Assembly (NCBI RefSeq): GCF_013618625.1
Contig: NZ_JABRWO010000008.1
Span: 248,001 to 312,000, forward strand
Reading direction: 5' to 3'
Source of the DNA: Bremerella alba
GTDB taxonomy: Bacteria > Planctomycetota > Planctomycetia > Pirellulales > Pirellulaceae
DNA length: 64,000 nucleotides
Part shown: piece after piece, positions 63,016-64,000 of the stretch
Numbering within the stretch: the first letter of the stretch is position 1
Layout of the letters: each line of letters begins with the position of its first letter
Made by a program: the position numbers and the translations under genes
The notes under the pieces: generated by a model
Told to the model about the DNA's origin: nothing
What the model saw: the letters and a program-made list of their open reading frames with translations, nothing else
Database searches by the model: none

Positions 63016-63168
63016 CTTCTTGTTTCCCAAATGCGAATGGGTAATCGACTCGCTTCCAGTCAGGACAATTCCTAACTTGGTCAATAAAAAGCGGGGAAAC
63101 GCAGTGCCCAATGATCTCCCCCGAGCTTTCGCACTTGGGCCTCGACAAAACCGTTTGGAGCCCCGTTG

Positions 63169-64000
63169 ATGATTCAAGGAATCGATTTCGATCTTAAGAG
63201 CGTTGTTCTCACGAATTCATCCTTCGGTCCGGAGGAGATTCGTCAGATCCTGCGAACGGTAGGACGCGACTACAACGCCTTTTCAACGCTTCGCGATAGC
63301 GTTTCCGAGCTGGAAGACCAGTCGGAAGAGCGTTCGCCGGCCACAAACGTCCGATTGGGCGTTTGTCAGTTCATTATGGGTAATTACAATGGGGCCGTTC
63401 AAACGCTATCGGCCGCCGATGGTGGTGCCCTGGCCCATTATTATCTTGGGCGTAGCTATTTCTGCATGCAGAAATTCGACAAGGCGATTGAAGCATTTCA
63501 GTCGGCCCAGACTGCTGGTTACAACAAAGACGATTGCCAGCTGGGAATCATCGAATCGCTTCGCAGCAAAGGCGAATCTGAACAAGCATTGCAGATGCTG
63601 GACAATATGTTCGGCCCAATCGAGTCCACCGCCAATTATCTCTATCAGCGTGCTGCCACGGTTGCTTCGCTGGGGGGCAATCCAGCGGAAGTGGTTGCTC
63701 TTTACGAGCGTGCTGTCGAAGCCGATCCGGGCCATGCAGGGGCGCTTTTCGGTCTGGCTTTGGAAAACGATCGTCGCGGTAACGACACGATGGCATTGCA
63801 GCTTTACCAGAATGCTGCCGCTGTTTTTCCTACGCATGTGGGTGCTCTGCTGAACCTTGGTCTGCTTCACGAAGATCGGGGTGAATATGATCGTGCGACG
63901 CACTGCTACCAACGGGTTCTCGATTCTTACCCGGCCGATAAGCGAGCTCGTATGTACATGAAGGATGCTCAGGCATCCGGCGATATGTACTACGACGAAG
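63169..64000 (+). CDS. TPR protein, possibly with RNA polymerase alpha C-terminal-like domain (partial)
   Basis: An open frame from ATG 63169 that runs past the window end (277 codons seen). The first 60 residues read IDFDLKSVVLTNSSFGPEEI and beyond, an opening that I associate with planctomycete TPR proteins whose C-terminus resembles the alpha-CTD of RNA polymerase; that part is outside the window and unverified. TPR units include GALAHYYLGRSYFCMQKFDK and GALLNLGLLHEDRGEYDRA. No signal peptide. The stop codon and remaining length are unknown. Confidence 0.7.
   Translation, partial: MIQGIDFDLKSVVLTNSSFGPEEIRQILRTVGRDYNAFSTLRDSVSELEDQSEERSPATNVRLGVCQFIMGNYNGAVQTLSAADGGALAHYYLGRSYFCMQKFDKAIEAFQSAQTAGYNKDDCQLGIIESLRSKGESEQALQMLDNMFGPIESTANYLYQRAATVASLGGNPAEVVALYERAVEADPGHAGALFGLALENDRRGNDTMALQLYQNAAAVFPTHVGALLNLGLLHEDRGEYDRATHCYQRVLDSYPADKRARMYMKDAQASGDMYYDE

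Overview
The window looks like a chromosomal segment of a planctomycete, most likely of the Pirellulaceae (Blastopirellula, Bremerella or Rhodopirellula-like). The reasons are two DUF1559 pseudopilin-like proteins with the N-terminal [20 protein letters not shown] segment, many small lipoproteins, an STPK-WD40 kinase, a sulfatase with a LamG-domain neighbour, a DUF1080 protein, a stand-alone formylmethanofuran dehydrogenase A homologue and sparse Shine-Dalgarno sites. KdsA and a family 9 glycosyltransferase fit a cell with an LPS-bearing outer membrane. Genus assignment is inference; no rRNA is present.

Layout. 1-9.1 kb: inverted-repeat element, ABM monooxygenase and trpE on the minus strand, mcsA-mcsB (protein arginine kinase) behind a good sigma-70 promoter, a large membrane-anchored Tim44-like/TerB-like protein, a 152-bp MITE-like element, coaD, a membrane protein and a class V aminotransferase. 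9.4-18 kb: small membrane protein, Tat-exported prenyltransferase-fold protein, a second inverted-repeat element, a CobA-HemD fusion, a TPR protein, rpsT, a PyrK-like subunit, an RluB-type pseudouridine synthase, a small lipoprotein, manA. 18.4-26.3 kb: tatC with a large acidic insertion, fhcA, siroheme sulfite reductase, folD, the second MITE copy, a TrmH-type RNA methyltransferase and an RlmI-like methyltransferase. 26.4-35 kb: PDZ protein, GT9, M28 peptidase, small membrane protein, FG-GAP protein, STPK-WD40.

35.3-46.7 kb: DUF1559 protein and lipoprotein, a CMD/AhpD-like gene plus ECF41 sigma factor with a textbook ECF41 promoter, a second lipoprotein/DUF1559 pair, PPi-dependent phosphofructokinase, LamG protein, sulfatase, accB-accC. 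47-57 kb: small hypothetical protein, DJ-1/PfpI protein, M24 aminopeptidase, HAD phosphatase, HtrA-like protease, tRNA-Gln, FHA-GAF-PP2C phosphatase, Lys-rich DUF1080 protein, small lipoprotein, GH10-like protein. 57.5-64 kb: purC, a transglutaminase-like lipoprotein behind kdsA, a YegS-type lipid kinase, a gene-poor stretch with a possible structured RNA or 29-codon ORF, tRNA-Thr and the start of a TPR protein that runs off the window.

Most of the content is housekeeping and planctomycete accessory genes. CobA-HemD and CysI connect through siroheme, FhcA and FolD through one-carbon metabolism, AccB and AccC form the biotin half of acetyl-CoA carboxylase, KdsA and GT9 point to LPS. No CRISPR array, phage, transposase or recognisable defence island was found. 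The strongest less-ordinary signals are the two families of nested inverted repeats placed between the 3' ends of convergent genes, the self-contained ECF41 circuit, the Tim44/zinc-ribbon/TerB architecture, and the TatC insertion.
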